From assembly GCF_007994225.1 (NCBI RefSeq), contig NZ_VLLL01000013.1:1-64000 (forward strand): 64,000 nt of DNA. Direction: 5' to 3'. The notes beneath the pieces are model-generated. The model searched no databases. It was not told where the DNA came from and saw only the letters and a program-made list of their open reading frames with translations. The DNA comes from Stackebrandtia albiflava. Lineage in GTDB: Bacteria; Actinomycetota; Actinomycetes; Mycobacteriales; Micromonosporaceae. This document shows, piece after piece, positions 8,400-17,784 of the stretch. The translations under genes were made by a program, and so were the position numbers. Position 1 is the stretch's first letter. Each line of letters begins with the position of its first letter.

Positions 8400-9897
8400 G
8401 CACCTCGCTGCAGCTCTCCTCGTCGGCGGCCATCTCCACCACGATGACGATCTCGGAGTCGGCCGGCACCTCGGTGTCGGGCGCGGGCCGCTGTTCCACG
8501 ACGCCGCACTCGAACTGGCCGGTTCCCCGCGGCTCCGGACGGATGTTGGTGAACCCCTCTTCCCGCAACTCGGCCTCGGCGTCGGCGGCGGACTCCTCCA
8601 GGACGTCCGGGACCCGGATCGGGGTCGGATCCGGTGACGGACTCGGGTCCTGATCGTTCCCGCTCTGGTCACCACCGGAACCGGAGTCCTGGGTGTCGTC
8701 CTCGGCCCCGTCCGGCGAGGACTCCGGGGACGACTCGGACGAGGACGTACTCGTCCCACTACCCGGGTCGGCGTCGGCCTCCTCCGGCGTGTCGGGGTTC
8801 CACGGCTGGAGGATCAGCAACGCCACCATGACCGCGACCACGCCGACCGCGACGGCGGCCACCGCACCCAGTTTCCCGCCCCGGCGGCCCTCCTCCGTGT
8901 CGGCCGGGCGGGCCGCGTGGACGCCGGTGTCGTGTCGGGGAGGCGGTGGTGGTGCCATCGGCCGCGCCACCCCACGCGGTGAGGTGTGCTGCGGCGGCGA
9001 CTGCGGCATCATGCGCGTCGCGGACGCCGGTGCGATCGGTGCGACCATCGTCCGGGTGTGGGACGGGCCGCGGCCCTGCGCCGCGTCCCGGCACGCCTGG
9101 GCGAACGCCTCGGCGGACGGGAACCGGTCGGCGGGGTTCTTCGCCAGTGCCCGCATGACGAGATCGGCGACGGGTGGTGGGACGTCGTTCGGCAACGGCG
9201 GCGGCTGGTGGCCGATGTGACCGGCGATGATGGCGGCGGGCGTGTCACCGGTGAACGGTTTGCGGCCCGACAGGCATTCGTAGGCGACGATCCCCAGCGA
9301 GTACACGTCCGAGGCGCCGGTCAACGGCTGACCGTGCAGCTGCTCGGGTGACACGTAGGCGGTGGTGCCCATGATCATGCCGGTGCTGGTCAGTCCGGCC
9401 TCGCCGTTGGCGCGTGCGATCCCGAAGTCGACGATCTTGGGCTTGCCGCCCCGTCGTGTGATGAGGATGTTGGCGGGCTTGACGTCCCGGTGGATGATCC
9501 CGGCCTGGTGTGCCGAGTGCAGCGCCTCGGCGGCCTCGGCCAGGATGCGCAGCAGCTCGGTCTGGTCGATCCGGCCGAGCTCCGACAACAGCGACGACAG
9601 CGAGCGGCCCTCGACGAACTCCATGATCAGGTAACACAGCGAGCCCTCGGGCGTGGAGTCCTCGCCGTAGTCGTAGATGTTGACGATGCCCGGGGCGGCG
9701 AGCGCCGCCACCGCACGCGCCTCCACCTCGAAACGCCGCCGGAACATCTCGTCGTTCGACAGGCCGGCGTGGAGGACCTTGACGGCGACCGTCCGGTTGA
9801 GGCGCGTGTCGGTGCCCCGCCAGACGGTGCCCATGCCACCGGAGTCCACCCGGTCGTCCAGTCGGTAGCGACCGCCGAGCAGCTGTCCGACGCGCAT
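8395..9897 (-). CDS. PASTA-domain Ser/Thr protein kinase (PknB-like)
   Basis: A 500-residue membrane kinase. The kinase domain covers about 10-270, with the glycine loop DSGGMGTVW, Lys40, catalytic HRD with Asp138 and DFG Asp157. A Pro-rich juxtamembrane linker leads to one helix at about 343-363, then an acidic Ser/Asp-rich stretch and one PASTA domain (about 427-489). PknB-type kinases sense muropeptides or lipid II through PASTA repeats and phosphorylate cell-division and wall-synthesis proteins. Here there is only one PASTA repeat, and the gene lies outside the usual pknAB/pbpA/rodA cluster, so it is a paralogue rather than PknB itself. It is divergent from the gene at 10093. Confidence 0.93.
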   Translation of the reverse strand: MRVGQLLGGRYRLDDRVDSGGMGTVWRGTDTRLNRTVAVKVLHAGLSNDEMFRRRFEVEARAVAALAAPGIVNIYDYGEDSTPEGSLCYLIMEFVEGRSLSSLLSELGRIDQTELLRILAEAAEALHSAHQAGIIHRDVKPANILITRRGGKPKIVDFGIARANGEAGLTSTGMIMGTTAYVSPEQLHGQPLTGASDVYSLGIVAYECLSGRKPFTGDTPAAIIAGHIGHQPPPLPNDVPPPVADLVMRALAKNPADRFPSAEAFAQACRDAAQGRGPSHTRTMVAPIAPASATRMMPQSPPQHTSPRGVARPMAPPPPPRHDTGVHAARPADTEEGRRGGKLGAVAAVAVGVVAVMVALLILQPWNPDTPEEADADPGSGTSTSSSESSPESSPDGAEDDTQDSGSGGDQSGNDQDPSPSPDPTPIRVPDVLEESAADAEAELREEGFTNIRPEPRGTGQFECGVVEQRPAPDTEVPADSEIVIVVEMAADEESCSEVP

Positions 9898-10092
9898 CGT
9901 GCTCCTCCCCCGGAAGTAGATCGACGTCCGATTATGTCATGTCCGTCGAGGCCGACCCGCGTTCCGGTGCCCGCGTGGACGACGTCGGAGTCGGCGATGC
10001 GGTGGCGCACACGGGACCGGGACGTGTTCCCGCCGGTCGGGTGGGACACCGGGTGAGCGAGCTCTCGTTGCGCCCGCGACTATTGTTGCCGC

Positions 10093-10803
10093 GTGACAGA
10101 AGACGTCTACGACGTGCATGGGCCGGCGACGCATCGGGCGCTCCGAGACGCGTGGGAGATGTGGGGCGAGGTCGACGAGCACGTGATCGGGCACCTCGTC
10201 AACCCGTCGTTCATGGGTGGCCCCTCCTGGCCCGCCACCCGCCAGGCGCACGTCATCGTGCGCCGCGACGGAGGAGGCGGCCTGCTGCTGGCCAGCGACG
10301 GGCTCGCCGACCCCATCGAGTGGGACGACGCGCCGCCCTCCAACGGCTTCGGCGCCGAGGTCTACGCGATGACCGCCGACACCTTCGAGGACACCGGTAC
10401 CACGGGACTCGCCGGTGAATGGCTGGGCAGGGTCGTGATGGCCACCTCCCAGATCGTGGCGGGCAACGGCCCCTCCTTCGCCAGGATGCTCGCGGAGAAC
10501 GGCACACTGACGGTCGGGTTCCCCAACGCGCAACTACCCGGCGAGCACGGCGCGAAGTACATGGACGAGGCCGGGAGTCTCGTGGTGATGCTCGGCCTCA
10601 CCGGGCCGGAGATCCCGGACTCCGTCGACGGCCCGCTGTCGTCGATCCGGCTCGTCAACATCAAACTGCTGACGGCGGCCGAGGCGGCGTTCTGCATCGA
10701 GGGCGGCCGTGGTGACGGCTCGGCCCGTACGGAACTCGTCACGCGGTTCGCCGCTCAGGGCCACGTCCTGTGGTCCAGCCTGTACCGGCCCTCGGTGGTC
10801 TGA
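10093..10803 (+). CDS. hypothetical protein, possible suppressor-of-fused-like domain
   Basis: A 236-residue soluble protein from GTG 10093, with no signal peptide and no transmembrane segment. The pattern HGPATHRALRDAWEMWGE at the N-terminus, the middle GFGAEVYAMTAD and W-L-G-R strands, and the late YMDEAGSLVVMLGL resemble bacterial SUFU-domain proteins. These are mostly of unknown function and sometimes act as immunity or scaffold proteins. The match is by eye and tentative. No polymorphic toxin gene is adjacent. Confidence 0.6.
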   Translation: MTEDVYDVHGPATHRALRDAWEMWGEVDEHVIGHLVNPSFMGGPSWPATRQAHVIVRRDGGGGLLLASDGLADPIEWDDAPPSNGFGAEVYAMTADTFEDTGTTGLAGEWLGRVVMATSQIVAGNGPSFARMLAENGTLTVGFPNAQLPGEHGAKYMDEAGSLVVMLGLTGPEIPDSVDGPLSSIRLVNIKLLTAAEAAFCIEGGRGDGSARTELVTRFAAQGHVLWSSLYRPSVV

Positions 10804-10829
10804 CCCGCCGTACCAGAGCCCGGAGGGTC

Positions 10830-10850
10830 GGCCGCCGGCGTGCGGCGGCC
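10830..10850. terminator. terminator candidate, convergent
   Basis: GGCCGCC at 10830-10836 and GGCGGCC at 10844-10850 form a 7-bp GC stem with a 7-nt loop, between the convergent genes ending at 10803 and 10859. Confidence 0.4.
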
Positions 10851-10858
10851 ACCCCGTC

Positions 10859-12598
10859 TCAGCCCTGCCAGGAACGCCACAGGTGGGCGTAGTGCCCGTC
10901 CGCGGCGACCAGGTCGTCGTGCGGACCCAGTTCCGCGATGCGGCCGGCCTGCACGACCGCGATCCGGTCCGCGTCGTGCGCGGTGTGGAGCCGGTGGGCG
11001 ATCGCGATGACGGTCCGCCCCGCCAGCACCGCCGCGAGGTGGCGCTCCAGGTGCCGGGCGGCACGCGGGTCCAGCAGCGAGGTCGCCTCGTCCAGCACCA
11101 ACACCTTCGGGTCGGCCAGCACCAGGCGCGCCAGCGCGATCTGCTGGGCCTGCGACGGCTCCAGCGACCTCTCACCGGAACCCACCCTGGTGTCCAGTCC
11201 GTCGGGGAGTTCCGCGACCCAGTCGGCGGCGTCGACGGCGGCCAGCGCCGCGGTGATCCGCGCGTCGTCGGCGGACGGGTCCGCCAGCGCCAGGTTGTCG
11301 CGGACCGTGCCGATGAACACGTGATGCTCCTGGGTGACCAGCAGCACCTCGTCGCGCAGCTCGTCGAGCGTCAGGTCCGCCACGGCCCGTCCGTTGAGGG
11401 TGATGCTGCCGTGGCCGGGATTGTCGATCCCGGCGATGAGCCGTCCCAGCGTCGACTTCCCCGCCCCGGACGGGCCGACGATGGCGAGCCGTTCACCCCG
11501 GGTGACCGTCAGGTCCACGTCGTGCAGCACGTCGTGCCCGTCGGTGTAGGCGTACCGGACCCGTTCGGCGCGCACGGCCGGGCCGTGCCGGGGAGCGGTG
11601 GACCGACCGGCGGTCTCCTCGTCGCGCGTGGGACCGACCCCGATGATGCGGCCCATGGACGCCTCTCCGGTCTGGAGCTCGTCCAGGAGCGCCAGCAGCA
11701 TGAACATCGGTTCGCCCGCCTGATTGGCGTACAGGACCGCCGCCGTCACCATGCCCAGCGAGATCATGTCGGCCCCGTACATCAGGCCACCCGTGAGCAG
11801 GACCGCCGCCACCGGAAGCGTCACGCCGAAGTCGAGGGACGGCATCAGCACGTTCCGCAGGAACAGGGTGCGCCGCTCCGCCCGGTAGGACGCGGCGATG
11901 CGCCGGTCGCCCCGGCTGATCCGGTCGTGCGCCAACCGCAGCGCCTCGATCGTGCGGGCGCCGTCCACCGTCGCGGCCAGTTCCTCGTTGATCTCGCTGT
12001 AGGTGGCGCTCTCGGCCAGGTACGCCGGGCGGGCGCGACGCAGGTACCACCGCACCGGCCCCCACAGCACCGGAACCGTCACGGCCAGCGCGACCACGGC
12101 CAGGATCGGGCTCACCAGTACCAGCGCGACCATGATGAACACCAGGCTCACCAGGTGGACGAGGCTCTCGGGCGCGGCATACCGCAGCACCCGGCCCAGT
12201 TGCGACACGTCGCGTGAACTGCGGGTCATCAGGTCGCCGGTACCCGCGCGTTCCACCGTCTTCAGCGGCAGTGCCAGCGCCCGTTTGACGAAGTCCTCGC
12301 GCATCCGCGCCATGATGGTCTCGCCGAACCGGCCCGACACGAAGTGGGACAGGCCCGCGAACACGGACTGCGCCACGACGAATCCGGCCACGGCGAAGGC
12401 GATGGAGTCGACCCCGCCGTCGCCCGCCGTGACCTTGTCGATGAGCATCCCCAGCAACCACGGCGCCCCGAGACCGGCCGCGGAGGCGCAGGCGTAGAGC
12501 ACGACGGTCCACGTCAACTGGCCACGGTGTTCACGGGCCAGGCGCCCCACGTGCCGCAGTGTCTCGGCCGTCTCGGCCACCGGCAGTCCGGTCTTCAC
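10859..12598 (-). CDS. ABC exporter half-transporter, subunit with intact Walker A but degenerate signature
   Basis: A 579-residue fused permease-ATPase (six-helix type I exporter membrane domain at about 20-310, ATPase at about 340-579). Walker A GPSGAGKST is at 375-383 and Walker B with catalytic Glu504 is VLVLDEATS. The signature motif, normally LSGGQ, reads LEPSQ (479-483). It overlaps the next subunit gene by 4 nt and is translated after it, so the two form a heterodimer. In the dimer this subunit gives the Walker A of one site and a dead signature to the other. The substrate is unknown; lipid, drug or peptide export is typical. Confidence 0.9.
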   Translation of the reverse strand: MKTGLPVAETAETLRHVGRLAREHRGQLTWTVVLYACASAAGLGAPWLLGMLIDKVTAGDGGVDSIAFAVAGFVVAQSVFAGLSHFVSGRFGETIMARMREDFVKRALALPLKTVERAGTGDLMTRSSRDVSQLGRVLRYAAPESLVHLVSLVFIMVALVLVSPILAVVALAVTVPVLWGPVRWYLRRARPAYLAESATYSEINEELAATVDGARTIEALRLAHDRISRGDRRIAASYRAERRTLFLRNVLMPSLDFGVTLPVAAVLLTGGLMYGADMISLGMVTAAVLYANQAGEPMFMLLALLDELQTGEASMGRIIGVGPTRDEETAGRSTAPRHGPAVRAERVRYAYTDGHDVLHDVDLTVTRGERLAIVGPSGAGKSTLGRLIAGIDNPGHGSITLNGRAVADLTLDELRDEVLLVTQEHHVFIGTVRDNLALADPSADDARITAALAAVDAADWVAELPDGLDTRVGSGERSLEPSQAQQIALARLVLADPKVLVLDEATSLLDPRAARHLERHLAAVLAGRTVIAIAHRLHTAHDADRIAVVQAGRIAELGPHDDLVAADGHYAHLWRSWQG

Positions 12599-14325
12599 AC
12601 CGACACCTCCGCTTCGCTGGTCTCGGTCTCACGGGCGACGACTGCGCGGTATCGCGGTTCGGTGCGGAGCAGGTCGCGGTGCGGACCGGTCGCGCACACC
12701 TCTCCGTCGGCCACGAAGCACACCTCGTCGGCCTGTTCCAGCATCAGCGGTGACGTGGTGGCCACCAGGGTGGTGCGGCCCGCCCGGTGGGCGCGCAGCC
12801 GGTGCGCGATCAACGCCTCGGTGTGGGCGTCCACGGCCGACGTCGGTTCCACGAGGATCAGGATCGGCGGGTCGACGAGCAGCGCGCGTGCCAGCCGGAG
12901 CCGCTGCCGTTGCCCGCCCGACACGTTGCGGCCGTCGGGTTCCAGCTCGCCGTCGAGACCCCCGAGACTGTCGACGGCGTCTCCCGCCACCGCCGTGTCG
13001 ACGGCCGCCATGACGTGCGCCTCGTCGGCGCGACCGGACAGGTCGAGCTGTTCTCGCAACGGCCCCGAGAAGAAGTACGCCTCGTTGTCGGCCACCAGGA
13101 CGTCACGCCGCACGTCGGCCAGTCGCAGTTCGGTCAACGGGATGCCGTCGGCGGTGGCCGCCGAGTCGACGTAACGGCCGAGCCGGTCGGCGATCGCGAC
13201 GGCGTCGCCGGGGTCGGCGCACGCCAACGCGGTGAAGTGCCCCGGTCGCAGTACCAGCCCGGACTCCGGGTCGGCGAGTTCGGAGATCGGGTCGGGTGCG
13301 GCGGTGGTGCCGGTGTCGGCGACCGCGGGGGTCACCCGCAACAGGGCCACGATCCGGCGGGCGGAGGCGTGCGCGGAGGTGTACTTGCGTGCCGTCTCCA
13401 GGAAGGTGCTCATCGGCATGATGAGGAACGACGTGTACCCGAAGACGGCGACGAGTTCACCGGCCGTGATGTCGCCGGCGACGGTGAGCCGGGCCCCGAT
13501 CCAGGTGACCGCCACCAGAAGCAGGCCCGGAAGCAACATCTGGAGACTCTTCATCACCGCGCTGGAGACGGCGACCCGGATGCCGGAGTCGCGGACCTCA
13601 CCGGACTGCCTGGTGTACTGCTCGGCGAACAGCTGTTCACCGCCGATACCGCGCAGGACGCGCAGCCCGGCGACGATGTCGTTGGCGCGGGAGGTCAGGA
13701 CGCCCTGTTCCTCCCGGTAGGTGTGCTCGCGGGTCTGCAGCGGTTTCAACAACGGCCCCACCACCAGCGCCTGGAGGGGCAGGCCGATGAGGATCACCGC
13801 TCCCAGCAGCGGCGAGATGTTCAGCAGCACCATCGCCACGGCCACGAAGGTCACGACCGCGCCGGTCGCCCGACCCAGCACGTCCAGGGCGGTGCCGATC
13901 GTCACCGGGTCGGCGCTTCCCACCGACACGACCTCGCCGGTGGAGATCCGGCGGGGCAGCACCCCGCCGACGCGGGTGGCGTGCCGCGTCGTCAACTGCA
14001 CCGTGCGGTATGCGCCGACGAGGAAGTTGTAGACGGCCATCTGGTGCCGGATCATGCCGAGCAGCGCCATGGCGGCGGCGAGTACGAAGATGATCCCGGC
14101 CCACAACAGGAGGGCGTCGGTGTCACGGGCGGCGACGCCCGCGTCGATGCCCTGACCGATGGCGCCGGGAAGGGCGCCGATGCACGCCATCCACGCGGTG
14201 CCGAAGAAGCCGGCGACGACGAGGGTGCGCCACTGACGGCTCAGCAGCCACAGTAGGAACCGCACCGGTGACCGGGTGTCGGGTTCGCCCGGATCGGGCA
14301 GGGGGAGTGGTTTCATCAGGCGCAT
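12595..14325 (-). CDS. ABC exporter half-transporter, subunit without Walker A or Walker B aspartate
   Basis: A 576-residue partner of the downstream gene and first in the operon. The membrane domain covers about 25-320. The ATPase domain keeps a perfect signature VSGGQRQRLRLARAL (468-482) and the Walker B glutamate Glu493. The Walker A region reads ACADPGDAVAIADRL (368-382) with no GxxGxGKS/T and no lysine, and Walker B is ILILVEPTS with Val in place of the magnesium-binding Asp. It cannot bind ATP canonically; it completes the active site of its partner. The domain is full length and in frame, so this is a fixed specialisation, not decay. Confidence 0.9.
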   Translation of the reverse strand: MRLMKPLPLPDPGEPDTRSPVRFLLWLLSRQWRTLVVAGFFGTAWMACIGALPGAIGQGIDAGVAARDTDALLLWAGIIFVLAAAMALLGMIRHQMAVYNFLVGAYRTVQLTTRHATRVGGVLPRRISTGEVVSVGSADPVTIGTALDVLGRATGAVVTFVAVAMVLLNISPLLGAVILIGLPLQALVVGPLLKPLQTREHTYREEQGVLTSRANDIVAGLRVLRGIGGEQLFAEQYTRQSGEVRDSGIRVAVSSAVMKSLQMLLPGLLLVAVTWIGARLTVAGDITAGELVAVFGYTSFLIMPMSTFLETARKYTSAHASARRIVALLRVTPAVADTGTTAAPDPISELADPESGLVLRPGHFTALACADPGDAVAIADRLGRYVDSAATADGIPLTELRLADVRRDVLVADNEAYFFSGPLREQLDLSGRADEAHVMAAVDTAVAGDAVDSLGGLDGELEPDGRNVSGGQRQRLRLARALLVDPPILILVEPTSAVDAHTEALIAHRLRAHRAGRTTLVATTSPLMLEQADEVCFVADGEVCATGPHRDLLRTEPRYRAVVARETETSEAEVSV

Positions 14326-14474
14326 AGCGGTTTGACGCTACGGAGCCGCGAACCCCGGCGGCAAGCGATTTACGTATGGCCTTGCTCTCCCCGTGGCGCG
14401 TGCGCGCGCGACGGTCCGGAGTGTCCGCCGGATCACGTCCGACGTGGGGGAACACGGTGCCGGCGAGCCGTCGC

Positions 14475-14512
14475 GGCGCCGCCCGGAGGACGTGGGTGTT
14501 CCGGGCGGCGCC
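14475..14512 (-). terminator. terminator of the SGNH hydrolase gene
   Basis: A perfect 13-bp inverted repeat, GGCGCCGCCCGGA / TCCGGGCGGCGCC, with a 12-nt loop, lies 10 bp past the stop of the minus-strand gene. There is no U-tract, as is common in high-GC actinobacteria. Confidence 0.6.
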
Positions 14513-14522
14513 ACGTCGGTGG

Positions 14523-15386
14523 TCAGCTGTCGAGGTGTGCCGAGACCATGCCCGCCACCGCGGCCATCCCCTTGGCGTTGGGGTGGATCGGCGCGGCGGG
14601 TTGGGTGGGTACGACGCCCTCGATCCAGCGGACGTCCTCGTCCTGGCACACGTCGTGCCCTCGGGTGAAGACGTCGACGTACTGGACGCCGTGGTCGGCC
14701 GCGAGGTCGGCGATCGTGGTGTTGAGCGCCTGTTCGACGCCGTCGAGGTAGGCGACGTCCCCGCGCGCGAGCGTCACCTTCGGCCAGCAGCCCCGGGACT
14801 CCGGAAGGATGGCCGGGTAACCGACCGCCAGCACCGTCGCGCCCGGGGCGCGTTCGCGTATCGCGGCGAAGACCGCGGCGATGTCGTCGGCGGTGTCGGC
14901 GATGCGCTGCCGCAGCTCGTCCACTCCGGTGCCGGTGTACTGCCGCTCGCAGGGGTTGCCGAGCGGATTGAGGGCGCCCTTCTTGATGCAGTTGATCATG
15001 ATGTCCGCGAAGCCGACGTCGTTGCCGCCGATCCCGACCGTCACCAGGGTGGTGTCGGCGGTGACCGCGTCGAGCTGGGCGGGGTTGGTGCCGAGCGTGG
15101 TGGTCTGCGGCGCGAACATGTCCTCGGTCTGGGCGCCGGTGCAGGAGACGTCGACGAACTCGCCGGCGCCGACCCGTTCCGCCAGCAGCGACGGGTAGTT
15201 GCGGTCCGACCGTAGGCATCCCAGCGGTGAACCGCCCTGGTCGGGGATGACCGGTCCGGCCACGAAGGAGTCTCCGAGCGCGACGTAACGGGACGGATCG
15301 GCGGCGTGGGCCGTGCCGGCGGACACCGGCAGTGACATGGCGGCGACTGTGAGTGCGGCGACGAGGCCGCGAAGACGTGGGGACAT
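14523..15386 (-). CDS. secreted SGNH/GDSL-family esterase or lipase
   Basis: A 287-residue exported protein. The signal peptide (about 1-29, MSPRLRGLVAALTVAAMSLP then SAGTAHA) ends with an A-x-A site. SGNH block I is ALGDSF with the nucleophile Ser40, block III is GGND, and His268 is in the final PIHPNAKGM. Cysteines at conserved spacing suggest disulfides, as in the Streptomyces scabies esterase and the S. rimosus lipase family. It hydrolyses esters outside the cell. ATG 15386 is chosen because AAGGAG lies 13 nt upstream and the signal peptide then begins at once. Confidence 0.92.
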   Translation of the reverse strand: MSPRLRGLVAALTVAAMSLPVSAGTAHAADPSRYVALGDSFVAGPVIPDQGGSPLGCLRSDRNYPSLLAERVGAGEFVDVSCTGAQTEDMFAPQTTTLGTNPAQLDAVTADTTLVTVGIGGNDVGFADIMINCIKKGALNPLGNPCERQYTGTGVDELRQRIADTADDIAAVFAAIRERAPGATVLAVGYPAILPESRGCWPKVTLARGDVAYLDGVEQALNTTIADLAADHGVQYVDVFTRGHDVCQDEDVRWIEGVVPTQPAAPIHPNAKGMAAVAGMVSAHLDS

Positions 15387-15549
15387 CGGGGAGCACACTC
15401 CTTGGCTCACGGGAAGGGCGACCGAGGTCAAAGTCATGGGGACATCGAGACATGTCGTCTATGACGTCGGTGCGCGGACCATCGGATTGTCCCGTGACCG
15501 GCGCGCTCTACGGTGGAGCCACGCCGTGGCGCGCGGTTGTCCCGGCGTG

Positions 15550-16530
15550 TCAGTGGTTCTCGGGGTAACCCAGTTCCGGCGCCGACACGTCGGCCAGTGC
15601 CAGCCGGATCTCCGGCGGCAGGAACACCGCCTCGGCGGCCAGCGCGCCGCGCAACTGGGCGGCGTTGCGGGCGCCCACGACGGCCGAGGTCACCCCCGGC
15701 TGGTCGCGCACCCACGACAGCGCCACCTCCAGGGGGGTCACCCCCAGGCCGTCCGCGGCGGTGGCGACCGCCTCGACGATCCCGGCACAGCGGTCATCCA
15801 GATAGGACGATACGAAGCGCCCCCACTGCGGCGACGACGCGCGCGAGTCGGAGGGTCGTCCGTAGCGGTACTTCCCGGTCAGGACCCCACGACCCAGCGG
15901 CGACCAGGCCAGGACGCCCACGTCCATCGCGAGGCAGGCCGGCAACACCTCGCGTTCGATCCCCCGCTGCACCAGCGAATACTCCACCTGGTTGGCGGTG
16001 ATGGGCACCCGGCCCGGCCACGCCCGCTGCCAGGCGACGGCCCGGCCGGTCTGCCAACCGGTGTGATTGGACAGACCCACGTACCGCGCCCGGCCGGACG
16101 CCACCGCGTGGTCCAGGGTGGCCAGTGTCTCCTCCATCGGGGTGTCCGGGTCGTGGACGTGCAGTTGCCACAGGTCGACGTGATCGGTGCCCAGACGTTG
16201 CAGCGACGCGTCCAGCGCCCGCAGCAGATGTCCCCTGGAGGTGTTGCGGTGCCGGGGTTCCCGGGCCACCACACCGGACTTGGTGGAGAGGTGGACCTCG
16301 CTTCGCGGCACCACCTTGTCCAGCAGTTCCCCCAGTACCGTCTCCGCGGCCCCCTGCCCGTAGATGTCGGCGGTGTCGACGAGGGTGCCGCCGGCCTCGG
16401 TGAACGTGGTGAGCTGCGCCGCCGCGTCGTCGACGTCGAAGTCGCTGCCGACTCCCCACGTCATCGTCCCCAGCCCCAACCGGGACACTTCAAAGCCGCT
16501 CAGGCCCAACGGTCGCTGCTCCACAAGCAC
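15550..16530 (-). CDS. aldo/keto reductase
   Basis: A 326-residue AKR of the voltage-gated-potassium-channel-beta-like type (AKR6/11/12). The tetrad is Asp52, Tyr57 (VDTADIYGQG), Lys84 (STKSG) and His124 (LWQLHVHDP). Near the C-terminus, VTSAVVGARNAAQLRGAL is the NADPH-binding loop. It reduces carbonyls with NADPH; the substrate is unknown. It is divergent from the F420-dependent oxidoreductase at 16729 across about 200 bp. Confidence 0.9.
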   Translation of the reverse strand: MLVEQRPLGLSGFEVSRLGLGTMTWGVGSDFDVDDAAAQLTTFTEAGGTLVDTADIYGQGAAETVLGELLDKVVPRSEVHLSTKSGVVAREPRHRNTSRGHLLRALDASLQRLGTDHVDLWQLHVHDPDTPMEETLATLDHAVASGRARYVGLSNHTGWQTGRAVAWQRAWPGRVPITANQVEYSLVQRGIEREVLPACLAMDVGVLAWSPLGRGVLTGKYRYGRPSDSRASSPQWGRFVSSYLDDRCAGIVEAVATAADGLGVTPLEVALSWVRDQPGVTSAVVGARNAAQLRGALAAEAVFLPPEIRLALADVSAPELGYPENH

Positions 16531-16728
16531 TGAACCTACCGGGCGGCGGCGGTCGGTGGCCAGCGCACACCGTCGTCACTCCGGGTCAGTCGGCGACTCC
16601 CCGCGCCCGCGCGGAGGGCCGCGTCTGCTGTGGTGGCGCGGAGGTGGGCCGCTAGGCTGGTTCGGCCCGCCCCGCCGCCGGGCGCGGCGATCTGACAGGC
16701 GGAACACGGCGACCGATCGGAGACCACA

Positions 16729-17784
16729 ATGCGCTTGGGACTGAGCCTCGGATACTGGGGGAGCGGAGCCGATCCGCAATCCCACCTGGCCGCCGCCCGG
16801 GAGGCCGAGCGGCTCGGTTACTCGGTGGTGTGGGCCGCCGAGGCTTACGGTTCCGACTCGGTCACCATGCTCACCTGGCTGGCCGCTCACACCGAGCGCA
16901 TCGACGTGGGTGCGGCGGTCATGCAGATCCCCGCGCGTGCCGCGACCATGACCGCGATGACCGCGGCGAGCCTGGACACCCTGTCGGGCGGCCGGTTCCG
17001 TCTCGGCCTGGGCGTCTCCGGGCCGCAGGTGTCGGAGGGCTGGTACGGCGTGCCGTTCGCCAAGCCGCTGGGCCGGACCCGGGAGTACGTCGACGTGGTC
17101 CGTCAGGTCCTCGGCGGCGGACCGGTGAGCCTGTCCGGTGAGCACATCACGCTGCCGCTGCCCGACGGCCCCGGAAAGCCGCTTCGGTTGGCGATGCGCC
17201 CGTCGCGGTCCGACATCCCGCTGTACCTCGCGGTGATCGGCCCCAAGAACCTGGAGCTCGCCGGAGAGATCGCCGACGGCTGGCTGGGCGTGTTCTTCGC
17301 GCCCGAGTACGCGGCCGACCAGCTCGCCTGCGTCGCCCGGGGAGCGGAGAAGGCGGGCAAGCCCGGACTGGCCGGTTTCGACGTGGTGCCCACCGTGCCG
17401 GTCGTCGTGGGCGCCGACCTGGAGGCGTGCGCCGACGCGGTCCGCGCCTACTGCGCGCTCTACATCGGAGGAATGGGCAGCCGCAAGCAGAACTTCTACA
17501 ACCAGTTGGCGACCCGGATGGGCTTCGGTGACGCCGCCGCGCAGGTGCAGGAGCTGTACCTGGCCAAGAAGCACCGGGAGGCCGCGGCGGCCGTCCCGTT
17601 CGAGTTCATCGACCGGACGTCGTTGCTGGGTCCCCCCGACCGGATCGCCGACCGGTTGACCGCGTTCGCCGAGGCGGGGGTGACGACCCTGTCGGTGACC
17701 ACGTTCGCACCCGACGTCGAGTCGCGCCTGGCGACGCTGCGCGCGGTGGCCGAGGCGGCCGAGTCGTCCGGGGCGGCGGAGTAG
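16729..17784 (+). CDS. F420-dependent LLM-class oxidoreductase
   Basis: A 351-residue luciferase-like monooxygenase-fold protein. It begins MRLGLSLGYWG, followed by EAERLGYSVVWAAEAYGSDS, the coenzyme F420-binding pattern of this family. The LGLGVSGPQVSEGWYG and PLYLAVIGPKNLELAGEIADG motifs are typical of actinobacterial members that sit next to uppP and mshC. It likely transfers hydride to or from F420; the substrate is unknown. Its TAG stop overlaps the GTG start of uppP by one base, so the two are translationally coupled. Confidence 0.9.
   Translation: MRLGLSLGYWGSGADPQSHLAAAREAERLGYSVVWAAEAYGSDSVTMLTWLAAHTERIDVGAAVMQIPARAATMTAMTAASLDTLSGGRFRLGLGVSGPQVSEGWYGVPFAKPLGRTREYVDVVRQVLGGGPVSLSGEHITLPLPDGPGKPLRLAMRPSRSDIPLYLAVIGPKNLELAGEIADGWLGVFFAPEYAADQLACVARGAEKAGKPGLAGFDVVPTVPVVVGADLEACADAVRAYCALYIGGMGSRKQNFYNQLATRMGFGDAAAQVQELYLAKKHREAAAAVPFEFIDRTSLLGPPDRIADRLTAFAEAGVTTLSVTTFAPDVESRLATLRAVAEAAESSGAAE

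Noticed and set aside
10709-14256. Long plus-strand open frames over the two ABC genes
   Set aside because: Their products are rich in His, Gln, Gly and Arg with no motifs, and they oppose two complete transporter genes.
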